Assembly (NCBI RefSeq): GCF_001704415.2
Contig: NC_030819.1
Location: 39,736,575-39,800,574 of the forward strand
Source: Capra hircus
Lineage: Eukaryota; Chordata; Mammalia; Artiodactyla; Bovidae
Direction of reading: 5' to 3'
DNA: 64,000 nt
In this document: positions 1-10,599 of the stretch, piece by piece
Numbering within the stretch: position 1 is the first letter of the stretch
Layout: each line of letters starts with the position of its first letter
Position numbers and translations under genes: made by a program
The notes under the pieces: generated by a model
What the model was told of the DNA's origin: nothing
Seen by the model: only the letters and a program-made list of their open reading frames with translations
The model's database searches: none

Positions 1-512
1 ACTGTTTCCATTGTTTCTCCATCTACTTGCCATGGAGTGATGGGACTGGATGACATGATCTCAGCTTTTTAAATGTTAAATTTTAAGCCAGCTTTTTCAC
101 TGTCCTCTTTCACTTTCATCAAGAGGCTCTTTAGTTCCTCTTCACTTTCTTCCATAAGGGTGGTGTCATTTGCATATCTGAGGTTATTGATATTTCTCCT
201 GGCAATCTTGATTCCAGCTTGTGCTTTATACAGCCCAGCATTCACATGATGTTCTCTGCATATAAATTAAATAAGCAGGGTGACAATATACAACCTTGAC
301 ATTCTCCTTTCCAAATTTGGAACCAGCCTGCTGTTCCATGTCCATTTCTAACTGTTACTTCTTGACCTGCATACAGATTTCTCAAGAGGCTGGTCAGGTG
401 GTCTGATATTCCCATCTCTTAAAGACTTTTCCACAGTTTGTTATGATCCACACAATCAAAGACTTTGGCATACTCCATAAAGCAAAAGTAGACGTTTTTC
501 TGGAATGCTCTT
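1..512 (-). mobile_element. BovB (RTE) LINE, partial RT region, runs off left edge
   Basis: Reverse-strand BovB reverse-transcriptase sequence. Read on the minus strand it runs from motif A (Tyr-Ala-Lys-x-Phe-Asp type, near 460-480) through the palm and the YADD box to the Asn-Ile-Gln-Lys thumb region near the left edge. The YADD box at 165-176 reads Tyr-Ala-Asn-Asp, so the first catalytic Asp is replaced by Asn. The 3' part of the element lies outside the window. The 5' end stops at a Bov-tA. Non-functional relic. Confidence 0.93.
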
Positions 513-646
513 GCTAGAGAATGCTAGAGTGGGTTGCTACTTCCTACTCCAGTGGATTTTCCCGACTCAGGGATCAAACTCACATATCTTGCGTCTCTTG
601 CATTGGCAGGCAGATTCTTTATCACTGGGACCACCTGGGAAGCCCC
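513..646 (-). mobile_element. Bov-tA SINE, 3'-truncated
   Basis: tRNA-Glu-derived ruminant SINE read in reverse: it ends in GGGAAGCCCC (the reverse complement of the usual GGGGCTTCCC start) and contains TTGCATTGGCAGGCAG from the tRNA head. The BovA-type tail is missing beyond about 513, where it abuts the BovB. Confidence 0.9.
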
Positions 647-1765
647 AATCTGTGTTTGGGTATATTATTTTTTATAGTATTGACGGATTTGAAAATTGAA
701 AAACAAAATCATTAAAGCAGGAATGAAACTCGACACTTAGAGGTCTGGCTTAACTAGACCCTCCTTCTTCCTGGCCAGTCGCAAAATTGATGATTCTGTA
801 ATGGCTAGAGAAAGTTGCAGGGATGGCAGGGTCTTCTGTGAGAATAAATATAGTCTTCTTAGGAATTTTTGCTGTCCTTTTCTACAAATTTGGGAGTTCC
901 TTTGGCTCAGAGACTCTGGACAAGAAATGCAGTTGCAAATTCTCTGACCTCTGTGGCAACTTTCCCTAATAACCTTGGCGGGGGCGGTCACAATTCACAG
1001 TTGGAGACTTACTGGTTTAAGTTATATTTTCTCTGCTAGTTGATGAGTGTGTCATATGGGACAAAACCAAAGGCCATTCTGAGGTTGAGATGTATTGCAT
1101 TTATTGCTTTTCTGTTATCTACAACACGCCTTGCTCTGTCAGCAAAGGCTGTGAGATTGGTCTTTGGTAATTTGCTCTTTTAACTCAGGTTAGTTGTATC
1201 TCTGCAATCTTAGCGTTTAGGGATTGATTTTCTGATGATGTGCTCCAGTATTTTTACATATACTAAAGCTTAACATGTATGGGTCTGCAATTTCTAGCAT
1301 TTAGAAAAAATTTAAACAAATCTTTTAAAGATCTCTCATATCCTATAAGCATCTCTCCCATTACGTATACAGTCTCAGGATAACTCAGCCAATTCATTAT
1401 TACACTGCAGGGTGATCATCATCAGGCCTGCTGAGAAAAGCACTTGCAAGTATTCTAGGTGATTAGACTTTACTGCTGGTATTTAATCTTGTTATCCTTT
1501 CTTTTTATCTCTAACTTTTTCTCCTTTTTCTCCCCAACTCTCTACCTTCCCTTTTCTTTCTTTTGTTATATAAGGAAAAATAAAGGACATGTGAAAAACA
1601 TTTGCTATGAACTTCCTTTAAATTCATGTCTCTCCCATAATGGGATACTGGTAATCACCTCCCATTCCAAGTGATGCTACTCCACTCAGAGCCACTTAAA
1701 GCCCAAATTCAAAATCCTGGGAAGATCTAGGAACAAGCTAGAGCTAAGGCTGCCTTGGACCTGTT

Positions 1766-1767
<2 letters not shown>
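647..1767. other. Unclassified non-coding stretch
   Basis: About 1.1 kb with no repeat family I can name and no convincing exon. 720-1020 is slightly GC-richer than its flanks and holds a short GGCGGGGGCGG run near 978-988; it could be an old LTR or DNA-element relic, but I cannot support that. An 84-codon open frame on the minus strand (737-991) shows no recognisable domain. Confidence 0.4.

Positions 1768-1802
<35 letters not shown>
1768..1802. repeat. (AT)n microsatellite
   Basis: About 17 uninterrupted AT dinucleotides, followed by a degraded AT-rich tail to about 1820. Likely length-polymorphic. Confidence 0.97.
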
Positions 1803-1806
<4 letters not shown>

Positions 1807-1820
1807 TATATTTTTATATA

Positions 1821-2563
1821 TCCCAGAAAACACACACAACTGACTCAAAAAATTTACCAACAAAATGTAAAGCTATTGCACACGATAAAGGCTATTTTCT
1901 TTTCCTTTTCAGTATAAAAAATATATTAAATTCATTTACTACACTACCAATGATTTGAGATTTGCAGTTTGAAGAACGCTGTCCAGAGCTGCCCGGACGA
2001 AAAACGTTAAGAGGCAGTCTGCCTGAAAAACTCAAAGAAATACAAAACAGTAAAATAGAGGTCTTTCTCTTTTCATGTACAGTCTCTGTGTCTGTAAGTA
2101 CATGTGTATACTTTCCACATGGTCATATACTCCTTTTTTATTTTAAAAAACAAAATATATATTTTTCAAAAGTGTTCCAGTCAGTATATCAGGATACTTG
2201 ACCAATAGGAAAGCTTTTCCCATGTAGCTATAAACACTGCTGATGCTGTCCTTTTGCCCAGGGAACTCAGAAAATAAGATCTATCCTCTGTATTAATATA
2301 TGCAGTATATATTGAAGGTATTAGAAGAAAAGTGAGCTGGAGGGGTTTCCCTTTTGCAAAGTTTGGTTGCAAAGTCAAGTATTTGGATTTTGCTATTGAC
2401 TGGATAATTAAGCAAATTCAATCGTGTTTTAGTGACATTTAATATTAGTCCTTTCTTCTTTTACAGCATAAGCTGACCTTGACTCTTAGGTAAGTGATAT
2501 TTACATGTTTCACTTGTAAATGACAAATTGGTGCACATACAAGTGTGGCTTGATGTACACCCC
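1821..2563. other. Unclassified AT-rich stretch
   Basis: No known family recognised. Around 1960-2060 is a more GC-rich segment with several CpGs. Nothing suggests coding function. Confidence 0.35.
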
Positions 2564-2572
2564 ACATGTATT

Positions 2573-2854
2573 GCTGCTGCTGCTGCTAAGTCACTTCAGT
2601 CGTGTCCGACTCTGTGTGACCCCATAGACAGCAGCCGACCAGGCTCTCCCGTCCCTGGGATTCTCCAGGCAAGAACACTGGAGTGGGTTGCCATTTCCTT
2701 CTCCAATGCATGAAAGTGAAAAGTGAAAGCGAAATCGCTCAGTCATGTCCGACCCTCAGCAGACCCCCATGGACTGCAGCCTTCCAGGCTCCGCCGTCCA
2801 TGGGATTTTCCAGGCAAGAGTATTGGAGTGGGGTGCCATCGCCTTCTCCGCCCG
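2573..2854 (-). mobile_element. BovA2 SINE (dimer), full length with TSD
   Basis: Reverse-oriented BovA2: the (GCT)n end at 2573 is the reverse complement of the (GCA)n 3' tail, followed by two BovA monomers joined through GCATGAAAGTGAAAAGTGAA near 2708-2727. A 9-bp duplication, ACATGTATT, flanks it at 2564-2572 and 2855-2863, fixing both boundaries and the LINE-type insertion mechanism. Non-autonomous; probably mobilised by BovB. Confidence 0.95.
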
Positions 2855-2863
2855 ACATGTATT

Positions 2864-4055
2864 ATTGTTGTTTTATTCTCATTATAAAGAACCTGTAGTG
2901 AAAAAGCTGAGAACCGTCATCATTAAAATAGAAAGAAGGTATTGGAATTAAACACGATAGTAGCAAATGAGATTTTGAGAGGGCAAAAGGAATTGTTGTC
3001 AAAAGACAAATCAGAGCCTGGGATTCAGCCAGATAGAAAGCAAACCCCAGCAAGCACAATTGTAGGAATCATGTACAAGATTCATTAGGTTGAACAGAAG
3101 CAGCAAAAACCCAGTGTGAGGCTGGAAAACATACAGACATTAGATTTAGAAAATAACAGTGATTTTAGCAGAAGTAAATGCATCTAAGCTGGTACTAAGA
3201 GAGATTTGGAAAAACACTGGATTATCTTTGGAGATTGAGTTTGGGAGGATTTGTCAGTGTTGGGGTGAAAGGGGAAAGGTGCCAGATCAGAAGACTTATG
3301 TTTCATAGCACAAGAAGGAGTCGATGAAGGAAAGCGGCTGCTCAGTTTGTTGGTTTCCTCTCACTCAGGCTTGTGGCCAGAGTACCTCTGCAATCAGCAA
3401 AATGCAGAATGTGAGAAACTCCACAGATTCTCATTTTTTTGACAAGTGACTTACAAGTGGAAACACGTAGAGTGAAAGGGTTAAGAGACATGTCAACCAA
3501 AAGTAATGCATGGACTTTCATCTTAATTTGAACAAATTAAATCAATAAAAGCTGTATGAGACTATTGGAATTTGATTTCCCCCACATTTAATGATATTAA
3601 GGAATTACCATGAATTTTTGAGGTATGATGCTTTTGGAGCGTATTTTTTAAAAGAGTGCTTTTCTTTCAGCCATACATGTTAAAATGCTTAAGGATGAAA
3701 TTATATGATATCTGAGACTTCCTTCAAAGTAAAGTCATATAACAGGCAGTTTTAGGTAAATGATAAATTTTCCAAGGCCCAGGAAAACGTGAGAGTTTGT
3801 TGAGAACTTTGTCTTGAAATGGGTGGTCCACAGAAGTTCTGATTCTGTGATTATGAAGAGAATCAGTCCTGCTCTTTGTGTGCCAATGTGTTAATATTTC
3901 AGAGGTTTCTATTAATATCCAGTAATTAATATTAATTTTAATTTATCTAAGAGTGCCTAGGAAAAAAGTCCTTCATATGAAGATTTGACCAATATATCTT
4001 TGTCCTTGCTCTTTCTCTGCACCCTCTTTGGCATCCCCACCGCATACTTCACCAT
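2864..4055. other. Unclassified intergenic stretch
   Basis: About 1.2 kb with no repeat or exon I can name. AT-rich with simple A/T runs only. Confidence 0.35.
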
Positions 4056-4365
4056 CATCTCTGAAAGTTCAAATGCTGTTTTCTTCCAGCTCAAATGCCG
4101 CCATCCCTACGAGAGGCCTTGTATAGCGTAGTTCCCTTCTGTGGATGAGACTCTGTCTTGACCTCTTTTATGACAATCACACATCCTGCAGCGCGTTGTA
4201 GATGTGTCTGTACACGTTCCTATCCTCTACAGGACCAGAAGCTTCCTGAAGACCGGGTCCTTTCCAAACTGCTGTCTTTGTACTCAGCAGCATCCAGTGC
4301 TTTGCTTGGCCTGAGGAAGGCCTCAACAAATGTCTACTGACTGGCTAATTTAAATGAACAAACAG
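4056..4365 (+). mobile_element. L2 LINE 3' end
   Basis: Ancient L2 3' terminus on the plus strand. Diagnostic blocks in order: CTCAAATGCCGCC, GAGAGGCCTTG, a CCAGAAGCTTCCTGAAGACC block (the usual 'gtaagctccttgagg'), then CCTCAACAAATGTCTACTGA matching the terminal 'ctcaataaatgtttgttga'. Strongly diverged, as expected for an L2 older than placental mammals. Confidence 0.8.
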
Positions 4366-5490
4366 TGAGCAAAAAATGTTTGCAGGAAACATTTGTAAGG
4401 AAAAGCAAAACAACAGCATCACTTTGGATTTCTGGAAAGTAGTCTTCACAGATGAAGAGAGTCTTCTAGACTTAATTAACAATAAAAACTTCATCAACCC
4501 ACAGTAGCAGCTCGTTTTAGTGGCAGCTTTGTCACAGAGCATCTCCTTTGCTTTCAATAGCAGATCAATGGCCACATTTTGTAGAATGATTTGCTCCTAA
4601 ACTGTCAAAATCCAAACAGCTCTTTGGGACATAAAGTAAGATAAACTGAAGTGGAATTGGCTAGCCTGAAAGTTAAACTACTTCTCTAAGTATAGAATGC
4701 ATGTGTACTGTTTCAGGAGCCTGTTAGCAGTTTCCCTAAAATGACCAACATTAGAACCACGGAAACATTTTGCAGATTACACTATAGTAATTCTTGTCTT
4801 TTCTCTTCTGTAACAATTCCCATAATGTGTTCATTATGGAAAAGCACACCCTAACAATGCCTCACTGCATTTGTAAGGGAGCAGTGGTTGAAAGAACTGC
4901 TGTGAGTTCAACAATCATTAAGAAAACAAGATATATAGACCAAAACTTCTTTTCAGAGAAGTTCTTTTCAGAAAACTTATGTTCTGTGCCAGAGCCTTTC
5001 TGTCTACTGTTTGGGCTAGTTCATACCCCATTGCTAAATACTTTGGTGGTTGGAATAAAACTCAAAAACTTTAAGTTATTTGATATTTTAAAATAACACA
5101 ATAATAATATTGGCATCACTTAAGTTAAGGGATAATTGCAAAGGTTTTGTTTTAAATGTAGAAATGTAATTTTTGCATCATAAATGAAGGGAAAAAGAAA
5201 ACTTGTTTCTGTATGGGATAATGAAACAAGTAACCATCAGATACTGAACATTCTATTTGCTTTCACAGTAGTCTTGATGGGTAGGTAGACGTGGAAAGTG
5301 TGTTTCCTCCTCAAATTCTTTCTTTGGGGCAAGGACTAGGGCAGGACAAGAGAAGAATCTAGGGATGCAAGATGCCAGGAGACATTCTAAAGTTCCTGCA
5401 AAGAGCAGTTCTGCATTCACAGGACCCTGCCCTTGCCTGACCTTGAAAATGAATGACTCAAGTTTGCATGCTAGGCACCTTTCTTACTTC
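4366..5490. other. Unclassified intergenic stretch
   Basis: No nameable repeat. A 100-codon open frame at 4794-5096 has no recognisable domain and lies in AT-rich DNA where such frames arise by chance. Confidence 0.35.
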
Positions 5491-6135
5491 ACCCTAGTTC
5501 CAGCAATTTTCTTGCTGGGAAGTTAGATTACATTTTCCAGCCTCCCTAATTAGGAGATTTCTTGTGACCAAATCTGTCCTGTGGAATACAAATGGAATTA
5601 GTGTTTGCCACTTCCAGCTGTGACCTAGAAAATCCTCTAAAGCATAGGTTCCCAATCCCTGAACCAATACCTGTTCATGGCCTCTTAAGAAATGGATGGC
5701 ACAGTGGCAGGTGAGCAGCAGGTTGTGAGGGAAGCTTCATCTCTATTTACAGCCACTTCCCACTGTTTGCATTACTGCCTGAGCTCTGCCTCTGGTCAGA
5801 TCAGTGGTGGCATCAGGTTCTCATAGGAGTGCAAACCCTACTGTGAACTGCACATGTGAGGGATCTAGATTGCCTGCCCCTGGTCTGTGGAAAAATTGTC
5901 TGCCAAGAAACCAGTTCCAGTGCCAAGATTTGGAGACTGCTGCTCTAAAGTGCCAACCTCCATGTTTTTGTCTGTTTACCAGCTGAACACAGAGGACTTT
6001 ACAGACACCGGGAGGGCAGAGCCACAGTTTGGAAGGAATCTGGGCTGCTGAGTTGCCACTTAAACAAGAAATGCTCAAGAGAGCTGCCTCAATAGGATCA
6101 CCCATGGGAGATACCTGAGTGAGTGAAAAATGAAC
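5491..6135 (+). repeat. Old mammalian interspersed repeat, family uncertain, split by hAT element
   Basis: Flanks of the hAT element read as one older repeat: TTACATTTTCCAGCCTCCCT and GCCACTTCCAGCTGTGACC on the left, GAAGGAATCTGGGCTGCTGAG and a 'gtgaaaaatgaacttttatt' end on the right. I recognise the pattern as a diverged mammalian repeat but cannot assign the family. Confidence 0.45.
5643..5942. mobile_element. hAT-superfamily non-autonomous DNA transposon
   Basis: A 300-bp miniature element with imperfect terminal inverted repeats (left CATAGGTTCCCAATC, right end complementing to CAGCAGTCTCCAAATC) and an exact 8-bp target duplication CTCTAAAG at 5635-5642 and 5943-5950. Eight-base duplications and CAGNGGTNCNCAA-type ends are the hAT signature. 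The interior (CTCATAGGAGTGCAAACCCT, TGGAAAAATTGTCTGCCA) matches an old eutherian MITE family. No transposase. Confidence 0.88.
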
Positions 6136-6179
6136 TTTTATTATCTTAAGATAATAATATTTGGGAATTGATGGTCAAG

Positions 6180-6345
6180 CATTTTGTCACAGATTTATGT
6201 AGGTATAATTCACATTTTTCTGAAGGAAACAGACTCAGAGAGCTTAAGTTAGCCGTCTAGGGTCATATAGCCCGTGATTCTAGATCTAGGATTTGAACTC
6301 TAGTGTCTGACTCCAAAGTTCACTCTGATTCAACTTGCTCCTATT
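6180..6345 (-). mobile_element. MIR SINE
   Basis: Reverse-strand MIR: GAAACAGACTCAGAGAGCTT, AGGGTCATATAGCCCGTG and GGATTTGAACTCTAGTGTCT correspond to 'gaaactgaggcacagagagg', 'aaggtcacacagctagt' and 'gggattcgaacccaggcagtct' of the core and tRNA region. Confidence 0.78.
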
Positions 6346-6586
6346 ATGTTCTATATATCACTGGAAGGAACTACTCAGAATATACTCAATGAAGGCAGCA
6401 AATCTTTCCAAATAGATGTGTGATGTGCTAGTTTCTCCAACATGAGAAACCATAGAACTTTTAAGTTAGGACTAAAAACCATTGCTCTTTATAGTAAGCC
6501 ATTTTCTGTAGGTAATTTACTTGTCAAAGGCACCGCTGTTGTTTGTATTTAAGCAGTTCCAGGAGGATCCTCCTACCCCTCCCCAC

Positions 6587-6587
<1 letters not shown>

Positions 6588-6636
<49 letters not shown>
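6588..6636. repeat. (CA)n microsatellite
   Basis: About 24 uninterrupted CA units. It produces an artefactual Thr-His repeat open frame on the plus strand. Confidence 0.98.
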
Positions 6637-6637
<1 letters not shown>

Positions 6638-7275
6638 TACAGCCCCTACACTTTGGTTCACCAGATCTTGCCAACTTCCAGCAGCTTCCTGGCTCTGGTT
6701 TCCATTAAGTTCAGTCTGAAGATTGTGGTATGTGAAAGCTAAAATAATAGCATGTCATAGAGAAGAAATGCTCCTTCTTCTTCTTTAATGACCCCCAAAT
6801 TTTATTGGAAGAAACTCACATTCAAACAATGAAGCCATTATTATCTATCTGTTGTCTTTGCAAAACAGCACCCATTTAGAGATCTATAATCTGCCATATG
6901 AACAGATATTATAGGGGTCTATTTGGGGTCTTTTTGCTTTTTTGAGGAGAGAGGAGGCAAGCCAATATTAGGGAGCAACACAGAGAAAAGGGCAGGGGCA
7001 TGGAAATCCACTTTTGAGCCCATCTGTAGCACTCCAAACAATAAGGTTTCTGATTTTTCTTTCCTCAGAGCAAATCAGCAAGGAGAGATGTGGTCTCAAA
7101 ACAACAAGATATTTTTTAATTCTCCATGGCTTAATGAATCACTCTATGGCAGTTTCCCTCACAGTGTTCCTAACTGGAAAACCTGGAAACATTCGCATTT
7201 GTATATTGCTTCTTCTAAAACTGGAGATATAAGGACTCAGCATAAATAACACTAATGTTGGCTTCCTTAAATTAA
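6637..7275. other. Unclassified intergenic stretch
   Basis: No repeat recognised. A 108-codon open frame (6923-7249) and an overlapping 72-codon frame have no domain, signal peptide or homologue I recognise; treated as chance. Confidence 0.35.
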
Positions 7276-7465
7276 GTAGTGAAGTAATGTGGTGTGATGG
7301 AAAATAATGGTTTTGCTGTTGGAAAAGTGTGGTTCCTTTTCTGTTTCCTTTAAATACCAGATAAATAAGAGAAGCATCATCAATGTCTCTAAGCTTCTAC
7401 TTTCCGTTTATAAATTGAACACATTAGTAATACTTGAATCACAAGGCTTAATGATATGGATATTC
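7276..7465 (+). mobile_element. Probable diverged MIR SINE
   Basis: TGTGGTGTGATGGAAAATAA, AATGTCTCTAAGCTTCT and TTTATAAATTGAACACATTA line up in order with MIR blocks 'gtggtgtagtggaaa', 'aacctctctgagcctcag' and 'tctgtaaaatggg-ataata'. Divergence is high, so the call is tentative. Confidence 0.5.
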
Positions 7466-7927
7466 ATATAATAAATTTGATCATGGGAGGATAAAATTAA
7501 ATCATGTACATGACAGTGCTAAGTATGGATACTCTTTCTCTTATTAGTATATTATTTTTTATTTTCCTGCTTTTCAGGTTTTGTGATGCCGCAGTTAACT
7601 CTGGTACATACTGACACAGAGCTAACACATAATGGAACAGTTTTTTAAAAGGGCACTGCTTACTTGGTTTGACCAGCAAAACACTGCAATTCTGATTATA
7701 GTTTTCAGGTAAAGTGACTTTTCTAGATATCTTCTCAATCATTTTTCTCCATCTACCGTAGGAATTCCAAGAGAGCGAAAACCAGGCCTGTATCTTGCTC
7801 CATATTGTCAGCCTCTGGAAGAGAACTATGTAAAAACACATTCTTAGTGTTCTCTTCTGGATTCATTCCTTATCACACTAGCAAATTTTATCCACTATAT
7901 TTCAACCTTTTAAAGGTTTTTTTTTTT

Positions 7928-8090
7928 GCAGAAGAACTTACAGTATGCATCTCCTGATCTTCTGATTTCCTGATAAATAACTAGAAAGTACCCTAAAAAT
8001 TGTATAAAATAAATCTAAAAAGGTATCTGTAGAAAATTCAATAGCCTTTGTACAAAGCCAGTTGTTGGGTGTGGAAATCGGTATATGTAT
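7928..8090 (+). repeat. Left flanking duplicate (segments A and inverted B)
   Basis: Segment A (7928-7973) is a 44/46-identical direct copy of 9265-9310. Segment B (about 7978-8090) is an inverted copy of about 9311-9431. Together they border the BovB at 8089-9229. This is neither an ordinary short TSD nor a known repeat end; see findings. Confidence 0.9.
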
Positions 8091-9229
8091 CTATTTCTGC
8101 GTTATTGATTATGCCAAAGCCTTTGACTGTGTGGATCACAATAAACTGTGGAAAATTCTTCAAGAGATGGGACTACCAGACCACCTGATCTGCCTCCTAA
8201 GAAACCTGTATGCAGGTTAGGAAGCAACATTTAGAACTGGACATGGAAAAACAGACTGCTTCCAAATAGGACAAGGAGTACGTCAAGGCTGGATATTGTC
8301 ACCCTGCTTATTTAACTTATATGCAGAGTACATCATGAGAAATGCTGGGCTGGAGGAAGCACAAGCTGGAATCAAGATTACCAGGAGAAATATCAATAAC
8401 CTCAGATATGCAGATGACACTACCCTTATGGCAGAAAGTGAAGAGAACTAAAAATCCTCTTGATGAAAGGGAAACAGGAGACTGGAAATCTTGTCTTAAA
8501 ACTCAACATTCAAAAAAAATAAAAATTAAAAAAATAAAGCTCAACATTCAGAAAACTAAGATCATGGCATCTAGTCCCATCACTTCATGGTAAATAGATG
8601 GGGAAACAGTGGAAACAGTGGCTGACTTTATTTTTCTGGGCTCCAAAATCACTGCAGATGGTGATTGCAGCCATGAAATTAAAAGATGCTTACTCCTTGG
8701 AAGGAAAGTCATCACCTACCTAGACAGCATATTGAAAAGCAGAGATATTACTTTGTCAACAAAGGTCCATCTAGTCAAGGCTATGGTTTTTCTATTAATC
8801 ATGTGTGGATGTGAGATTTGGCCTATAAAGAAAGCTGAGCACAGAAGAATGGGTGCTTTTGAAGTGTGGTGTTGGAGAAGACTCTTGAGAGTCCCTTGGA
8901 CTGCATGGAAATCCAACCAGTCCATCCTAAAGGAGATCAGCCCTGGGTGTTCATTGGAAGGACTGATGTTGAAGCTGAAGCTCCAATACTTTGGCCACCT
9001 GATGCGAGGATCTGACTCATTTGAAAAGACCCTGATGCTGGGAAAATTGAGGGCAGGAGGAGAAGAGGACAACACAGGATGAGATAGTTGGACGGCATCA
9101 CCAACTCAATGGACATGAGTTTGGGTAAACTCCTGGAGTTGGTGATGGACAGGGAGGACTGGTGTGCTGTGGTTCATGGGGTTGCAAAGAGTCAGACACA
9201 ACTGAGCAACTGAACTGAACTGAACTGAT
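8089..9229 (+). mobile_element. BovB LINE, 5'-truncated, RT C-terminal half to 3' tail
   Basis: Starts in RT motif A (Tyr-Ala-Lys-Ala-Phe-Asp near 8110) and runs through an intact Tyr-Ala-Asp-Asp box (about 8407-8418) to the RTE-type tail of repeated TGAAC units (9209-9229). The frame is broken by a stop in the 'LRNLYAG' segment (near 8217), by a lesion after the YADD box, and by a local duplication of the 'actcaacattcagaaaac' segment around 8497-8560. The longest intact frame (8609-9082) is the C-terminal third. Not functional. Confidence 0.95.
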
Positions 9230-9264
9230 ACATTAAAAAAAATTCAAGGTTGAAACTTTTTTTT

Positions 9265-9431
9265 ACAGAAGAACTTACTGTATGCATCTCCTGATCTTCT
9301 GATTTCCTGATATGTATACATACACCCATTTCCACACCCAACAACTGGCTTTGTACAGAGCCTATTGAATTTTCTACAGATACTTTTTTAGATTTATTTT
9401 TATACAATTTTTAGGGAACTTTCCAGTTACA
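9265..9431 (+). repeat. Right flanking duplicate (segments A' and B')
   Basis: A' (9265-9310) is direct to 7928-7973; B' (9311-9431) is the reverse complement of 7978-8090. They are joined by the perfect palindrome TATGTATACATA (9311-9322). B' grades into an L1 3' UTR near 9412. Confidence 0.9.
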
Positions 9432-9935
9432 ATTGCTACAAAATATTGGCTATAGTCCCCATTTTTTACAATATATCTTTGAGTCTTATACCCAATTGTT
9501 AGTGCCTCTATCCCCCCTCATTATATAACCCCCCCAACACACACACTGGGCTTCCATCATAGCTTAGTTGGTAAGGAATCTGCTTGCAATGCAGGAGAAC
9601 CTGGTTCGATCCCTGGGTCGGGAAGATCCCCTGGAGAAAGAAATGGCAACCCACTCCAGTACTCTTGCCTGGAAAATCCCAGGACAGAGGAGCCTGGTAG
9701 GCTATAGTCAATGGGATCACAAAGAGTTGGACATGACTGAGCAACTTTGCTTTCACTTTCTACACATATTGGTAACCATTAGTCTGTTCCCTATATCTGT
9801 GTCTGTTTCTTTTTTGTTGCTAGTTTGTTGCATTTTTTTTATTCTATGTATAAGTGATATCATACAATATTTGTCTTTCTCTGTCCAACTTATGTCACTT
9901 ACCATAACCCAAGTCCATGCTAGTTGCTTTTCATT
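9412..9935 (-). mobile_element. L1 3' UTR, interrupted by Bov-tA
   Basis: Minus-strand L1 3' end: ACAAAATATTGGCTATAGTC before the SINE, then TTGGTAACCATTAGTCTGTT, TAAGTGATATCATACAATAT and TTTGTCTTTCTCTGTCCAAC after it. Interrupted at 9548-9760. Confidence 0.85.
9548..9760 (+). mobile_element. Bov-tA SINE with recognisable Pol III boxes
   Basis: Complete Bov-tA: GGGCTTCC start, tRNA-Glu-like head, then BovA body ending ACATGACTGAGCAACTT. The internal Pol III promoter is well kept: A box TAGCTTAGTTGG (9560-9571) and B box GGTTCGATCCC (9603-9613). It sits inside an L1 3' UTR. The head is a SINE promoter, not a tRNA gene: there is no acceptor-stem pairing. Confidence 0.94.
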
Positions 9936-9940
9936 TTTAA

Positions 9941-10240
9941 AGATTTATGTATTTATTTATGAGTGTGCTAGGTCTTCATTGCTGTGTGTGGGCTTTCTCT
10001 AGTTGCGTTGAGTAGCGGCTAATCTCCACTTGCAGTGCATAGGCTTCTTATTGCGGTAACCCCCCATGTTGGAGGGGGGGGGTGGTGCATGCGCTCTAGA
10101 GCACAGGCTTAGTAGTTGTGGCACACAGGCTTAGCTGCTCTGGGTCATGTAGGATCTTCCCAGAGCAGGATCAAACTGATATCCCCTGCATTGGCAGGCA
10201 GATTCTTTCCACTGAACCTCTAGGAGGTCTGAACACCTGT
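9941..10240 (-). mobile_element. CHR-2 SINE (cetartiodactyl)
   Basis: Reverse-oriented CHR-type SINE: T-rich tail complement (ATGTATTTATTTATG), GGGCTTTCTCTAGTTGCGTT, GTAGTTGTGGCACACAGGCT, then the tRNA-like head ending ATTGGCAGGCAGATTCTTTC. A G9 run at 10075-10083 interrupts the body. Confidence 0.87.
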
Positions 10241-10354
10241 GTTCTGCAGATATTCTTAAACCCAACAACCAACAGGGATCTCTTGGCCTCCTCCCAAATT
10301 CTTATTCTTTCTCTTTTTTTTCAAACAAGTGATGATATCGTTCTTCATCTAAGA

Positions 10355-10577
10355 CAAGAGTCAGCAAACTACAGCCAGAGGGTTAAATTTGGCCCACAGT
10401 GAATTTGACCCACTTGAAAATAAAGTTGTATTAGGGCATAGACATCTCATATATTCACACATTGTTTTTGGATGCTTTTGCACTTTCAACAGAACTGAGT
10501 AGTTGAAACAGATATCTTATGACCTACAACCTTAAAATCTTGCCTGGTCCTACACAGAAAGAATTTGCCAATCCCTG
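10355..10577. mobile_element. hAT-Charlie-type MITE
   Basis: Miniature hAT element: AGTCAGCAAACTACAGCC, AATAAAGTTGTATTAGGGCA, TGCTTTTGCACTTTCAACAG and TTTGCCAATCCCTG match a common mammalian MER1-group consensus. Ends are CAAGAGTCAGCAAAC and its near-complement GGATTGGCAAATT. An 8-bp duplication survives with two mismatches (ATCTAAGA 10347-10354, ATCTAGGG 10578-10585). Confidence 0.85.
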
Positions 10578-10599
10578 ATCTAGGGCATCTAAGGCAGAA

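Noticed and set aside
720..1020. Possible LTR fragment
   Set aside because: No TG...CA ends, primer-binding site, polyadenylation context or family match could be supported; no endogenous retrovirus was recognised anywhere in the window.
6521..6742. 73-codon frame with a Thr-His repeat
   Set aside because: Translation of the (CA)n microsatellite.
9560..9613. tRNA gene-like A and B boxes
   Set aside because: Part of a Bov-tA head; cloverleaf acceptor pairing is absent and BovA sequence follows, so not a tRNA gene. The same applies to the other Bov-tA and CHR-2 heads.
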